NCBI RefSeq assembly: GCF_024055635.1
Contig: NZ_JAMXMB010000020.1
Location: 1 to 64,000 of the forward strand
DNA length: 64,000 bases
Origin: Microbacterium yannicii
Lineage (GTDB): Bacteria > Actinomycetota > Actinomycetes > Actinomycetales > Microbacteriaceae
Reading direction: 5' to 3'
Shown piece by piece: positions 15,941 through 24,747 of this stretch (its first letter is position 1; each line of letters starts with the position of its first letter). The position numbers and the translations under genes were made by a program. Below the pieces are notes generated by a model that made no database searches, was not told the origin of the DNA, and saw nothing but the letters and a program-made list of their open reading frames with translations.

Positions 15941-16262
15941 GATGGATGCCGAGCGCAAGGGATCAGACGACGATATGGTGTTCAAAGCGCTCGCCGCACC
16001 GCTTCGCCGACGCATGCTCGATGCCCTGAAGGCCGAGCCGCTCACCACCGGGGCGCTCTGCGCACGCTTCCCGGAGGTGGATCGCACGACGGTGCTCCAG
16101 CATCTGCGCGTCCTCGAGCGGGCGGAGCTCGTCACCGGCCGCAGGATCGGCCGCGAGCGCCACCTCGCGCTCGCGCCGCTGCCGATCAAACGCATCCACG
16201 ATCGCTGGATCGGGGACTACGCGCGGGCGGCCGTCGACCTCTTGGACCGCCTCAACGACTGA
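15939..16262 (+). CDS. ArsR family winged-helix repressor
   Basis: 107 aa. The winged helix runs from VFKALAAPLRRRMLDAL through TTGALCARFPEVDRTTVLQHLRVLERAELV to the wing GRRIGRERHLALAPLPI. No CxC or other metal-binding cysteine pattern is present, so it is of the SRPBCC-partner subgroup rather than an arsenic sensor. It starts at the right edge of the shared 20-bp palindrome and is expected to repress itself and the divergent SRPBCC gene. Its stop is only six bases from the stop of the convergent alpha/beta hydrolase. Confidence 0.9.
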   Translation: MMDAERKGSDDDMVFKALAAPLRRRMLDALKAEPLTTGALCARFPEVDRTTVLQHLRVLERAELVTGRRIGRERHLALAPLPIKRIHDRWIGDYARAAVDLLDRLND

Positions 16263-16268
16263 CGTGGC

Positions 16269-17045
16269 CTACGCCAGCCGCTCCTTGATGACGCGGGCCG
16301 TCGCCGCGGGGTCGGGGCGATGCATCACCGACTCGGGCACGACGACGAGTTCCGCGGCGTCCATGGCGTCGGCCAGGCGGTCGGCGGCGGTCAGCAGGAT
16401 CGGGAACGTCTGCTCGCCACGCAGGATCGTGACCGGAGCCCGGACGGCGAGCATCTCGTCCGTCGGGATCGACGCTTCACGCACGAGGTTGGTGTCGTAC
16501 ACCGTGGACTGGGCGAGCGGCAGCAGGGCGGCGAACTGGTCGCTCGCGCGGATGCCCTCGACCATCTCGCGCGGCAGGCCGACGCTTTCGAGCTGGAAGG
16601 TGACGATCGCGTCGTCCGGGCGGTCCTCGTCGACGTACCGCTGCAGGCGGTCGGCAAGGTCGTCGGCGGGCTCGTCGACCCCGAACCGGAAGGGCGGCTC
16701 CGAGAGGAACAGCGCGCGGACGGGGACGCCGCGGGATGCCGCGACCAGGGCGAGCACCGCTCCGGAGGAGTGCCCGAGCACGGCCGCGTCGCCGCCCACC
16801 GCGTCGATCACGGCGGCGAGGTCCTCGACCTCGCGGTCGGGCGTCGAGCCACGGGCGTCGCCGCTCCCGCCGCGGGCGCGGCGGTCCCACGTGACCGCAC
16901 GGAAGCCGGCATTCGTCAGGGCTTCCGCCAATCCGCCCGCGTCGGCGGCGGTCGACATGGCGCCGTTCACGATGACGACGACGGGGCCGTCGCCGGTGAC
17001 GTCGTACGCGATGGGAGTGCCGTCAGCAGAGGTCGCGGTGCGCAT
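16269..17045 (-). CDS. alpha/beta hydrolase
   Basis: 258 aa from the ATG at 17045 (MRTATSADGTPIAYDVTGDGP). The fold starts with VVVIVNGAMSTAAD (oxyanion strand), then the nucleophile elbow GHSSGA near residue 93, and the catalytic His near the C-terminus (SVMHRPDPAATARVI). The acid is probably the Asp/Glu after strand 6 (TILRGEQTFP). The substrate is unknown; the family includes esterases, lactonases and haloperoxidases without cofactor. The reading frame extends upstream to 17270, but that part covers the 34-bp palindrome and the GntR start, so it is not coding. Confidence 0.85.
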   Translation of the reverse strand: MRTATSADGTPIAYDVTGDGPVVVIVNGAMSTAADAGGLAEALTNAGFRAVTWDRRARGGSGDARGSTPDREVEDLAAVIDAVGGDAAVLGHSSGAVLALVAASRGVPVRALFLSEPPFRFGVDEPADDLADRLQRYVDEDRPDDAIVTFQLESVGLPREMVEGIRASDQFAALLPLAQSTVYDTNLVREASIPTDEMLAVRAPVTILRGEQTFPILLTAADRLADAMDAAELVVVPESVMHRPDPAATARVIKERLA

Positions 17046-17095
17046 GGCGCCAGCAAACCACGGGCCCCCGACATCCGCACCCCCTCCCAGGTGCA

Positions 17096-17129
17096 TGCCG
17101 GTTCCGCGCTCGCGAGCGCGGAACCGGCA
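17096..17129. promoter_or_regulatory. 34-bp perfect palindrome
   Basis: TGCCGGTTCCGCGCTCG is followed without any spacer by its exact reverse complement. It lies in the divergent region between the alpha/beta hydrolase (start 17045) and the GntR regulator (start 17221). It could be a dimeric operator or a cruciform-prone site. It does not resemble the FCD-type boxes downstream of the GntR gene. Confidence 0.8.
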
Positions 17130-17220
17130 CCCCTGGCTGTTCTCATGGCGGGCGAGGGTCGGATCCCCTGGCATACAGTAGGCACCCTCCACACTCGCTC
17201 TCCGTCGAAAGGTGCTCTGC

Positions 17221-17895
17221 ATGGCGAACGACGTTCCGCTCGGCCTCGCCGACCAGTCGCTGTCCGTCAAGATCTACGAGGAGCTGCGGGAGCGGATCAT
17301 CGAGGGCGCCCTCGCCGCGGGCGAGCGCATACGCGAGCGGGAGCTCGCAGCGGAGTTCAACGTCTCCCGCATCCCGATCCGAGAGGCGATGCCGAGGCTG
17401 GAGGCCGAGGGCTTCATCAAGACCCTGCCGCGCCGGGGCGCGGTGGTGACCGAGATGACACTCAACGACGTCGAGGAGCTGTTCGTGGTGCGCTCGAGCC
17501 TCGAGGTGCTCGCCGCCAAGCTCGCCGCACAGGCGTGCGCGGCCGGCGCCTCGTCCGATGAGCTCTTCGCCCGACTGGCGAGAGCAGAGGCCGCACTGGA
17601 CGCCGGCGACGACCGCGACATCGCGGGCGCCAATTCTGCGCTCCACGAGGAGATCCTCGACCTCTCAGGCAACACGCTCCTGATCGGACTGATGGGCCCG
17701 ATCAACGGCCGCGTCCGCCGCCTCTTCCGGCTGGAGAGCGAGCGGGACCAGCGCGTGCTCTGCGCCGAGCACCGGGAGCTGTGCCACGCGATCGCCGACG
17801 GCAACGTCGAGTGGGCCGGAGCGCTGGCATACGCGCACGTCGAGCACAGCCGGGTCGACTCGCTGCGGCTCATGCGGCAGCGCCTCGAGCACTGA
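17221..17895 (+). CDS. GntR family regulator, FadR/FCD subgroup
   Basis: 224 aa; the ATG at 17221 is preceded by GAAAGG (17207-17212) at good spacing. An N-terminal winged helix (SVKIYEELRERIIEGALAAGERIRERELAAEFNVSRIPIREAMPRLEAEGFI) is followed by a C-terminal FCD effector domain (about 85-215). The FCD domain carries the expected metal-site residues: Asp/Asn in the DIAGANSALHEEIL helix, and His in EHRELCHAI and AYAHVEHS. FCD regulators usually sense small organic acids or amino-acid-like ligands. It precedes and shares orientation with the catabolic operon and is its likely regulator; the boxes at 17904 and 17974 are candidate sites. The conserved Arg-Glu-Ala recognition helix reads PIREAMPRLEAEG, with Met-Pro instead of the usual Leu. 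Confidence 0.9.
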   Translation: MANDVPLGLADQSLSVKIYEELRERIIEGALAAGERIRERELAAEFNVSRIPIREAMPRLEAEGFIKTLPRRGAVVTEMTLNDVEELFVVRSSLEVLAAKLAAQACAAGASSDELFARLARAEAALDAGDDRDIAGANSALHEEILDLSGNTLLIGLMGPINGRVRRLFRLESERDQRVLCAEHRELCHAIADGNVEWAGALAYAHVEHSRVDSLRLMRQRLEH

Positions 17896-17903
17896 CGACA
17901 CGG

Positions 17904-17916
17904 TTGGCCTACCAAG
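17904..17916. promoter_or_regulatory. candidate GntR/FCD operator 1
   Basis: TTGG-CCTA-CCAA is a symmetric half-site pair just after the GntR stop codon, upstream of the catabolic operon. It resembles FCD-type TGG..CCA operators. Binding is inferred. Confidence 0.4.
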
Positions 17917-17973
17917 CAGATCGAAACATGCAGTTTACGTAGCGCCTGATCGAGCGAAACACGGGAATGGAAT

Positions 17974-17986
17974 CTTGTATACCAAG
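17974..17986. promoter_or_regulatory. candidate GntR/FCD operator 2
   Basis: CTTGTATACCAAG, a near-perfect palindrome around GTATAC, lies 26 bases before the GTG start of the first amidohydrolase. Position and sequence fit a GntR/FCD repressor site over the operon promoter. The surrounding 117-base gap holds no other clear element. Confidence 0.55.
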
Positions 17987-18012
17987 TTCCTCGTCTTCCC
18001 GAAGGGTCCTCG

Positions 18013-19302
18013 GTGCCACGTTCGCTCCTCCTCCTCAACGGCTCGCTGCCGGACGGCTCCCGCGCCGACCTGACGATCAGCGACGGGTGCATCGCATCGG
18101 TGTCACCGGCATCCGTCGTGACGATCGACGCACCCGGAGTGTCGTCGCCGCGATTCGCCGCGGCACTGCAGGAGGGGACGGCGAGCGAGCTCGCGGCCAT
18201 CGATCTCGAGGGACGCCTCGTGCTGCCCGCGCTCGTGAACGGCCACGCACATCTGGACAAGACGTTCGCCGGCTCGCCGTGGCAGCCGCACCGCCCCGGT
18301 GCGACCGTCCGTGAGCGGGTCGCCGCCGAACGTGCCATCCGCGACGAGCTCACGGACTCCGTCGCCGAACGGGCGGCTGCACTCGCCGCGGCGATGATCG
18401 AGTTCGGCACGGGCACGGTGCGCACCCACGTCGACATCGACACGGCGGTCGGCCTGTCGTCGCTGGACGCGCTGCTCGAGCTGCGCGAGGAGCTGCGCGA
18501 CGTTCTGCGCGTGCAGATCGTCGCGTTCCCTCAGAGCGGCATCCTCGCATCGCCCGGCGTCGGACGCCTTCTCGCCGAGGCCCTCGCGGCCGGCGCCGAC
18601 GTCGTCGGGGGGCTCGACCCGGCGGGGTTCGACGACGATGCCGAACGCCACCTCGGGATCGTGTTCGCGTTGGCGGCCGACCACGGCGTCGGTGTCGACA
18701 TCCATCTGCACGATCTGGGTGAGAGCGCGGTGCGCCAGTACGCGCTCATCGCCGCGAAGACGCGCGAGATCGGGCTCCACGGACGCGTCACCGTCAGCCA
18801 CGCGTACGGGCTCGGCTCCATCTCGACCGAGGCGGCGCGCCACGTCGGAGCAGACTTCGCCGACGCCGGCGTCGCCATCATGACCAACGGCCCGGCGGGC
18901 CCGATGCCTCCCGTGCTGGCCCTGCGCGAGGAAGGCGCGATCGTCTTCTCGGGGTCCGACAACATCCGTGACGCGTGGTGGCCCTTCGGAGACGGCGACA
19001 TGCTCGCGGTGGCCCGCCAGGTCGCCTACCAGTCGAACTTCCGCACCGACGACGAGCTTGCCGTTGCGCTCGACATGGTCACCGGCGCCGCCGCTCAGGC
19101 GCTCGGGGTCGGTCCGTACGGCGTCGCGCCCGGTGCCCCCGCCGACCTCCTCGTGGTCGACAGCCCTTCGACGGCTGCCGTCGTCGCCGCGAACCCGAGC
19201 GACCGCCTGGTGCTGCACGCCGGCCGCGTGGTCGCCGCCCAGACCTCCGCCTCCCACAGACTCGCGCCCCGCACTCTCGGCGCGTTGGCCGCCCGGCCGT
19301 GA
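18013..19302 (+). CDS. CodA/AtzC-like amidohydrolase (metal site intact)
   Basis: 429 aa, GTG start. It is a metal-dependent amidohydrolase of the cytosine deaminase / N-isopropylammelide hydrolase group. Metal ligands are His78 and His80 (NGHAHLDKTF), His231 (DIHLHD) and Asp316 in SGSDNIRDAWWPFG, which aligns with the GHDDVFDPWYPLG motif of CodA. A second His (VTVSHAYGLGS) is also kept. The acid/base Glu of CodA is Asp234 here. These enzymes release ammonia, amines or open rings on cyclic amidines and imides. It is the first gene after the operator and is followed 43 bases later by the ABC importer, so it probably acts on the imported compound or its product. The exact substrate is unknown. 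Confidence 0.85.
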   Translation: MPRSLLLLNGSLPDGSRADLTISDGCIASVSPASVVTIDAPGVSSPRFAAALQEGTASELAAIDLEGRLVLPALVNGHAHLDKTFAGSPWQPHRPGATVRERVAAERAIRDELTDSVAERAAALAAAMIEFGTGTVRTHVDIDTAVGLSSLDALLELREELRDVLRVQIVAFPQSGILASPGVGRLLAEALAAGADVVGGLDPAGFDDDAERHLGIVFALAADHGVGVDIHLHDLGESAVRQYALIAAKTREIGLHGRVTVSHAYGLGSISTEAARHVGADFADAGVAIMTNGPAGPMPPVLALREEGAIVFSGSDNIRDAWWPFGDGDMLAVARQVAYQSNFRTDDELAVALDMVTGAAAQALGVGPYGVAPGAPADLLVVDSPSTAAVVAANPSDRLVLHAGRVVAAQTSASHRLAPRTLGALAARP

Positions 19303-19345
19303 TCCATCCGTTCCTGCAGCACCCGACCCCGAACCCGGAGTGAAC

Positions 19346-20914
19346 ATGAGAACCACCAGGACCCGCCTCGCCACCGCCCTCATCGCCACGCTCGCCGTCG
19401 GTGCGCTCACCACCGCCTGCGCAGGCGGCTCGGGGACCGCGCCCACCACGGCCGCTCGTGATGAGACGGTCATCATCGGCACCGGAGCGACGCCCCAGAC
19501 GCTCGACCCGGTGCTCGCGTCGGACGTGCAGACGGACTTCACCGTCGGCGGCGCCTACGACAAGCTCATCGACTACGACGAGGACGGTGCGATCGTGCCG
19601 ATGCTCGCGACCGAGTGGGTCTACAACGACGACGCGACGGCCGTCACGGTCACCCTCCGCGACGACGCGACCTTCCACAGCGGAAACCCGGTCACCGCAG
19701 CCGACGTCGTGTATACGCTCGACCGCATCAAGGCGCTCGGCGTGGGCGTCGCCTCGTTCCTGTCGTCGTACGCCTCCAGTACGGCCGTCGACGACACGAC
19801 CGTGGAGATCACACTGTCGGGCACCAACACGACGTTCGTGGGCGCGCTGAGCAAGGTCTACATCCTGGACTCGGCACTCGTGTCGGAGCACGAGGGCGAC
19901 GACCACGCCCAGGCCTGGCTCGCCACCAACGACGCCGGCTCCGGGCCGTACGTCATCACGGACTACACCGCGAACCAGCAGGCGACGCTGGAGCGCTACG
20001 ACGACTCGTGGCGCTTCGACGAGGCGCGACCCGCGAGTCTCGTCTACCGCTACATCACCGAGAGCTCGACCCTGCGCGACGAGCTCAAGTCGGGCGGGGT
20101 GGATGTCGCCACCGGCATCGTCGGCACCGACCTCGACGCGCTCGCCTCGGTCGACGGCCTGGAGGCGCAGGAGCTGCCGAGCCCGCTCCAGCTGTTCGTC
20201 ATGATGAACACGCAGGAGGGCATCACCGCCGACCCCCGAGTGCGCGAGGCGATCAAGCTCGCCTACGACTACGACGGACACATCACCTCGATCCTGAGCG
20301 GTCGCGGGTCGGTCGCCTCGGGCCTGGTGGCACCGACCGTGGCCTGCCGTGTCGACGCGGGACCGACGGAACAGGATGTCGACGAAGCCAAGGCACTGCT
20401 CGAAGAGGCGGGCGCCGTCGGCGCGACCGTCACCATGGCCTATCAGGCGCAGATCCCCGAGCACCAGAAGGCCGCCACGCTCCTGCAGTCGAACCTCAAG
20501 GACATCGGGCTGACGCTGGAGCTGCAGACCGTGACCTATCCCGAGTACGTCGCGATGATCGAGTCTCCCGAGACGACGCCGGACCTCGGCCTGCTCTGGG
20601 ACTTCCCGTACTACCCCGAGATCGGACCGATGCTCTTCCGGGTCTACGACTCGCAGTTCATCGGCCAGACGAACTACGCGCTCTACTCGAACCCCGAGGT
20701 GGACGCGCTGCTGGAGGAGGGCATCTCGACCGTCGACCCCGACGCCGCCTGCGACCTCTTCACACAGGCGCAGGAGCAGATCCTCGCCGACGACGTCAGT
20801 GTCAACGTCTCGAACCCGGTCACCACGATCATGCTCCGCGACGGCGTCGGCGGCATCCGCTACTCGCCGACCTACCAGCTGTTCGACCCGACGATGCTCG
20901 TCGTCACCGAATGA
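19346..20914 (+). CDS. ABC transporter substrate-binding lipoprotein, family 5
   Basis: 522 aa, ATG preceded by GGAG. A signal peptide ends in the lipobox LTTAC (Cys25), so it is a membrane-anchored extracellular receptor. The family 5 (peptide/nickel/opine) fold is recognisable from TVIIGTGATPQTLDPVLASD, PMLATEWVYNDDATAVTVTLRDDATFHSG, GSGPYVITDY and DPRVREAIKLAYD. Family 5 receptors bind di- and oligopeptides, but also opines, glycosides and other small polar molecules; here the neighbouring amidases and amidohydrolases suggest an amide- or ring-nitrogen-containing ligand. It is followed by cognate permeases and ATPases. Confidence 0.93.
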   Translation: MRTTRTRLATALIATLAVGALTTACAGGSGTAPTTAARDETVIIGTGATPQTLDPVLASDVQTDFTVGGAYDKLIDYDEDGAIVPMLATEWVYNDDATAVTVTLRDDATFHSGNPVTAADVVYTLDRIKALGVGVASFLSSYASSTAVDDTTVEITLSGTNTTFVGALSKVYILDSALVSEHEGDDHAQAWLATNDAGSGPYVITDYTANQQATLERYDDSWRFDEARPASLVYRYITESSTLRDELKSGGVDVATGIVGTDLDALASVDGLEAQELPSPLQLFVMMNTQEGITADPRVREAIKLAYDYDGHITSILSGRGSVASGLVAPTVACRVDAGPTEQDVDEAKALLEEAGAVGATVTMAYQAQIPEHQKAATLLQSNLKDIGLTLELQTVTYPEYVAMIESPETTPDLGLLWDFPYYPEIGPMLFRVYDSQFIGQTNYALYSNPEVDALLEEGISTVDPDAACDLFTQAQEQILADDVSVNVSNPVTTIMLRDGVGGIRYSPTYQLFDPTMLVVTE

Positions 20915-20985
20915 CGCCGCGGTGGCCCCGCCGCACGGCGGGGCCACCGACCACCCCCCGACCGACCCGAAACGAGGAGGCCCGA

Positions 20986-22011
20986 ATGGCGACCTATATC
21001 GCCAAGCGGCTGGGACTCGCGCTCCTGAGCGTGTGGGGCATCATCACCATCGTCTTCTTCATGACGAAGCTGATCCCCGGCGACGCGGCGCGCGTTGCCG
21101 CTGGACGCACCGCCACCGCCGAGCAGATCGCGCAGGCCCGCGAAAGACTCGGTCTCGACCTGCCGGTGGTCGAGCAGTACCTGGTGTTCCTCGGTCGGGC
21201 ACTGCGCGGCGACCTGGGCCAGTCCGCGTCGACGCACCAGAGCGTCGTGAGCGATCTGTCCGCGACCGTCCCCACGACACTGCAGCTGGTCGTGGTCACC
21301 ATGATCCTCACCGTCATCATCGCCGTGCCCCTCGGCGCGGTGTCCGCCGCGCTCCGCGATCGCGCCCCGGATGTGTCGGCGCGCATCCTGTTCGTCCTCG
21401 CGGGGGGCGTGCCCGTGTTCTGGCTCGCGATCCTCTTCCAGTGGGGCTTCGCATCCACCCTGGGGTGGCTTCCCATCTCGGGAGCCAACTCCTTCGGCAT
21501 GGCACCGCCGCCGGTCACCGGGTTCACGCTCGTCGACTCGCTGCTCGCCGGCAGCCCGCCGATGTTCGCCGACTCGCTGTCGCACCTCATCCTTCCGGCC
21601 CTGGCGCTGAGCGCTCCTTTCATGTCGACCATCGCCCGCAACGTGCGCTCGAACATGATCGGCGCCCTCGACTCGGACTACGTCTCGTTCGCCGTCTCGA
21701 AGGGCGCGGGACCGTATCGCGTCGTGCTGCACCACGGGTTGCGGTCGACCATGGGGTCGACTCTCACGCTGCTCGGCATGCAGTTCGGCTGGATGATGGG
21801 CGCCGCCCTCCTCGTCGAGAGCGTGTTCGCCCTGCCGGGCATCGGGACCTACCTGAATCAGGCCGTCCTCAATCAGGACACCTTCGCCGTGCTGGGCTGC
21901 GTCCTGGTCATCGGCGTCGTCTTCACCGTCGCGAGCCTCATCGTCGACGTCGTGCAGATCTGGACTGACCCGCGCGTGCGCGAGTCGCATCTGACGGGAG
22001 CTCGCGCATGA
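20986..22011 (+). CDS. ABC transporter permease (DppB-like)
   Basis: 341 aa, with GAGGAGG five bases before the ATG. The typical DppB layout shows: first helix LALLSVWGIITIVFFMTKLIPGD, then LPVVEQYLVFLGRALRGDLGQS, four to five further helices, and the ATPase-docking EAA-type loop around DSDYVSFAVSKGAGPYRVVLHHGLRS. It ends with VFTVASLIVDVVQIWTDPRV, the usual 'DP(R/K)' tail. It pairs with the next permease (ATGA overlap) to form the membrane channel of the importer. Confidence 0.93.
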   Translation: MATYIAKRLGLALLSVWGIITIVFFMTKLIPGDAARVAAGRTATAEQIAQARERLGLDLPVVEQYLVFLGRALRGDLGQSASTHQSVVSDLSATVPTTLQLVVVTMILTVIIAVPLGAVSAALRDRAPDVSARILFVLAGGVPVFWLAILFQWGFASTLGWLPISGANSFGMAPPPVTGFTLVDSLLAGSPPMFADSLSHLILPALALSAPFMSTIARNVRSNMIGALDSDYVSFAVSKGAGPYRVVLHHGLRSTMGSTLTLLGMQFGWMMGAALLVESVFALPGIGTYLNQAVLNQDTFAVLGCVLVIGVVFTVASLIVDVVQIWTDPRVRESHLTGARA

Positions 22012-22970
22012 CGCTGACCACCGATCCCCCCGGACTCGACGAGGAGACCTCCTCGTCCGACGACCCGCGTCCGCGCCCGCCCCGCACGGCGGAGTGGCTC
22101 ACGCCGGCCGGCCTCGGCGGCGGGATCTCGAAGGGGCTGCGCGGTCTGTTCGGCACGCACGCCGGAGCGCTGGACCGCATCGCCATCGTCGTCTCGGCGA
22201 TGCTGGTGGTGGTCGCGATCTTCGGGCCGCTGCTCGCTCCCTACGACCCCTACCTCGCCGTCCCGTCCGACGCGCTGCTACCGCCCAGCGCGGCGCACTG
22301 GATGGGAACCGACGACGCCGGGCGCGACGTGCTCTCGCGGCTCCTCGCCGGTGCCGGCATGACGCTGCTCGCGGCGATCGCGGTGGTCGCCCTGTCCACG
22401 CTCGTCGGCGTCGTCGTCGCCTGCGCGGCGGTGCTGTCGCCGCGCGGCGTCGACGCCACCATCATGCGGATCTGCGACATGTTCATGGCGCTGCCGTCGA
22501 TGGTGCTCGCCCTCGGCATCGCCGCGGCTCTCGGCCCGTCGCTCGGCTCCGTCGTGCTGGCCATGGTCATCGCGATGTGGCCCGGCACGACCCGGCTCGT
22601 CCGCGGCATCCTGCGGGTGTCGATGAACTCGGCCTACGTCGAGTCGGCGAGGGTGAACGGCATCCGCCGCATCCCGACCCTCGTGCGCCACGTGCTGCCC
22701 AACTCGATGGATTCGGTGTATGTCCAGGCGAGCATGGAGATCTCCGGCGCCGTCGTGCTCATGGCGGGTCTCGCGTTCCTCGGCGTCGGCGCACCGCCGC
22801 CCAGCGCCGACTGGGGCGCCATGGTCGCCCAGGGCCGCGAGTACATCACCACGGCGTGGTGGGTCACCACGTTCCCGGGACTGGCCATCACGATCGCGGC
22901 GATCGCCTTCGGGCTGCTCGGTGATGCGCTGCGCGTACGTCTCGACCCGAGCCTGCGGAGGAAGCGATGA
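22008..22970 (+). CDS. ABC transporter permease (DppC-like)
   Basis: 320 aa, starting at the ATG that overlaps the previous stop. The N-terminal 60 residues are cytoplasmic and acidic. The DppC hallmarks follow: PYDPYLAVPSDALLPPSAAHWMGTDDAGRDVLSRLLAG, then the helices VVALSTLVGVVVACAAVL and VLALGIAAALGP, the docking loop VESARVNGIRRIPTLVRHVLPN, and a final helix with GLLGDALRVRLDPSLRRKR. Partner of the upstream DppB-like protein. Coupled to the next gene by another ATGA overlap. Confidence 0.93.
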   Translation: MTLTTDPPGLDEETSSSDDPRPRPPRTAEWLTPAGLGGGISKGLRGLFGTHAGALDRIAIVVSAMLVVVAIFGPLLAPYDPYLAVPSDALLPPSAAHWMGTDDAGRDVLSRLLAGAGMTLLAAIAVVALSTLVGVVVACAAVLSPRGVDATIMRICDMFMALPSMVLALGIAAALGPSLGSVVLAMVIAMWPGTTRLVRGILRVSMNSAYVESARVNGIRRIPTLVRHVLPNSMDSVYVQASMEISGAVVLMAGLAFLGVGAPPPSADWGAMVAQGREYITTAWWVTTFPGLAITIAAIAFGLLGDALRVRLDPSLRRKR

Positions 22971-23881
22971 CCGACGTCCCCGTCCTGAAGATCACGGATC
23001 TCACGGTGCGCGTGCCCGCGGCGACCCGCACCGACTCCGGTCGCGGCGACCTCACGCTGGTCGACAGGGTCAGCCTGACGATCGCGCGCGGCGAGCGCGT
23101 CGCGCTCGTCGGCGAGTCCGGCTCGGGCAAGTCCATGACCGCGAAGGCCGTGCTGCGGCTGGACCCCACCGTCGAGCTGTCCGGCTCCGTGCGCGTTGCC
23201 GGTCAGGAGGTCGTGGGTGCACCGGAGCGCCGACTGCGGCAGCTGCGGGGATCGACGGTCTCGATGGTGTTCCAGGACCCGATGACCGCCCTCAACCCCG
23301 TCCTCACGATCGGCGACCAGGTCGCCGAGCCGCTCGTGATCCGCGGCGTCGGTCGCCGGACGGCGCGGCGGCAGGCCGTCGAGATGCTCGACCGGCTCGG
23401 TGTGCCCTCCGCGGCCACACGCCTAGGCGCGTACCCCCACGAGTTCTCCGGAGGCATGCGCCAGCGGGTGGTGATGGCCGCGGCGCTGATCGCCGGACCG
23501 CAGCTGCTCATCGCCGACGAGCCGACCACCGCTCTGGACGTGCGCGTGCAGGAGCAGGTGCTCGACCTCCTCGAGGAGCAGTCCCGCGAGCTCGGGCTCG
23601 CCGTGCTGCTGATCACCCACGACCTGGCGATCGTCGCGGGACTCGCCCATCGCGTCGCGGTGATGCGCCACGGTCGCATCGTCGAGGACCGCCCGGTCGA
23701 CGACCTGTTCCGGTCGCCCGAGCACCCCTACACGCGCGGGCTGCTGGCGTCCATTCCGAGTGTCGACGCGGATCCGGACGTCAGGCTGCAGACCGTCGAG
23801 GACGTGATGCGAGCGGATGCCGCGGCATCCGTCGCACCCGCACTCCTGAGCGACACCCTTCTCGAGGAGGCACGGCCATGA
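22967..23881 (+). CDS. ABC transporter ATP-binding protein (DppD-like)
   Basis: 304 aa. Walker A GESGSGKS (residues 49-56), signature FSGGMRQR, Walker B LLIADEPTTALDV (Asp184, Glu185) and switch His in ITHDLAIVA are all present. The C-terminal tail carries the EHPYTRGLLASIP motif of peptide-type ATPases, but the cysteine cluster of iron-sulfur DppD proteins is missing. It energises uptake together with the next ATPase. Confidence 0.93.
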   Translation: MTDVPVLKITDLTVRVPAATRTDSGRGDLTLVDRVSLTIARGERVALVGESGSGKSMTAKAVLRLDPTVELSGSVRVAGQEVVGAPERRLRQLRGSTVSMVFQDPMTALNPVLTIGDQVAEPLVIRGVGRRTARRQAVEMLDRLGVPSAATRLGAYPHEFSGGMRQRVVMAAALIAGPQLLIADEPTTALDVRVQEQVLDLLEEQSRELGLAVLLITHDLAIVAGLAHRVAVMRHGRIVEDRPVDDLFRSPEHPYTRGLLASIPSVDADPDVRLQTVEDVMRADAAASVAPALLSDTLLEEARP

Positions 23882-24747
23882 ACATGCTGACCACGGATGG
23901 CGTCGACCTCCGCGTCGAAGACCTCGTCAAGCGCTTCGGGCGGGGATCGCGGGAGTTCACCGCCGTCGATCACGTCTCCTTCCGCCTGGGCGCGGGGGAG
24001 ACGGTGGGACTGGTGGGCGAGTCGGGCTCGGGCAAGTCGACCACCGTCCGCTGTCTGATGGGACTCGAGCGGCCACAGGCCGGGTCCCTGGTCTACAACG
24101 GTCTCAATCTGCGACGCATGACCTATCGCGCCGAGCGCGTGTTCCGCTCCCAGGTGCAGATGGTGTTCCAGGACCCGTACTCGAGCCTGGATCCCCGCAT
24201 GACGATCGGGCAGATCGTGTCGGAGCCGCTCCGCGTGCACACCGACCTCGACGCCGCCGGCCGTCGCGCCCGCACCGTCGAGATGCTCGAGCGGGTCGGC
24301 CTCGATTCCGCGCACGTCAAGCGGTACCCGCGCAGCTTCTCGGGAGGCCAGCGACAGCGCATCGCGATCGCGCGGGCGCTCGTCGTGAGGCCGCGCGTGC
24401 TCGTGTGCGACGAACCGGTCTCGGCGCTCGATGTGTCGGTGCAGGCGCAGGTGCTCAACCTGATCAAGGACATGCAGGCCGAGTTCGGCCTCTCGGTGCT
24501 GTTCATCGCGCACGACCTCGCCGTCGTCCGGTACCTGTGCGACCGCCTCGTCATCCTCGAGAAGGGCCGCGTCGTCGAGCAGGGGACGCGCGCGCAGGTC
24601 TACGAGCATCCCACCCACCCCTACACGCGGTCGCTGCTGGAGGCCGTGCCACGGGCGGATCCCATCACGGAGCGCCAGCGACGCGAGGCCCGCCGCCGAG
24701 CGGCAGCCGCCCTCACCCCGCACATCGACAAGGAGATCGCCGCATGA
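23878..24747 (+). CDS. ABC transporter ATP-binding protein (DppF-like)
   Basis: 289 aa, starting at the ATGA overlap, with GAGGAGG upstream. Walker A GESGSGKST (about 47-55), SFSGGQRQRIAIARAL signature, Walker B VLVCDEPVSALDV (Asp178, Glu179) and AHDLAVVRYLCD with the switch His. The tail has HPTHPYTRSLLEAVP. Second ATPase of the importer; ends in an ATGA overlap with the first TIM-barrel gene, which ties transport and catabolism into one transcript. Confidence 0.93.
   Translation: MNMLTTDGVDLRVEDLVKRFGRGSREFTAVDHVSFRLGAGETVGLVGESGSGKSTTVRCLMGLERPQAGSLVYNGLNLRRMTYRAERVFRSQVQMVFQDPYSSLDPRMTIGQIVSEPLRVHTDLDAAGRRARTVEMLERVGLDSAHVKRYPRSFSGGQRQRIAIARALVVRPRVLVCDEPVSALDVSVQAQVLNLIKDMQAEFGLSVLFIAHDLAVVRYLCDRLVILEKGRVVEQGTRAQVYEHPTHPYTRSLLEAVPRADPITERQRREARRRAAAALTPHIDKEIAA

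Noticed and set aside
16269..17270. Longer alpha/beta hydrolase starting near 17270
   Set aside because: The extra 75 residues cover the 34-bp palindrome and the GntR start; the conserved fold begins at the ATG at 17045.
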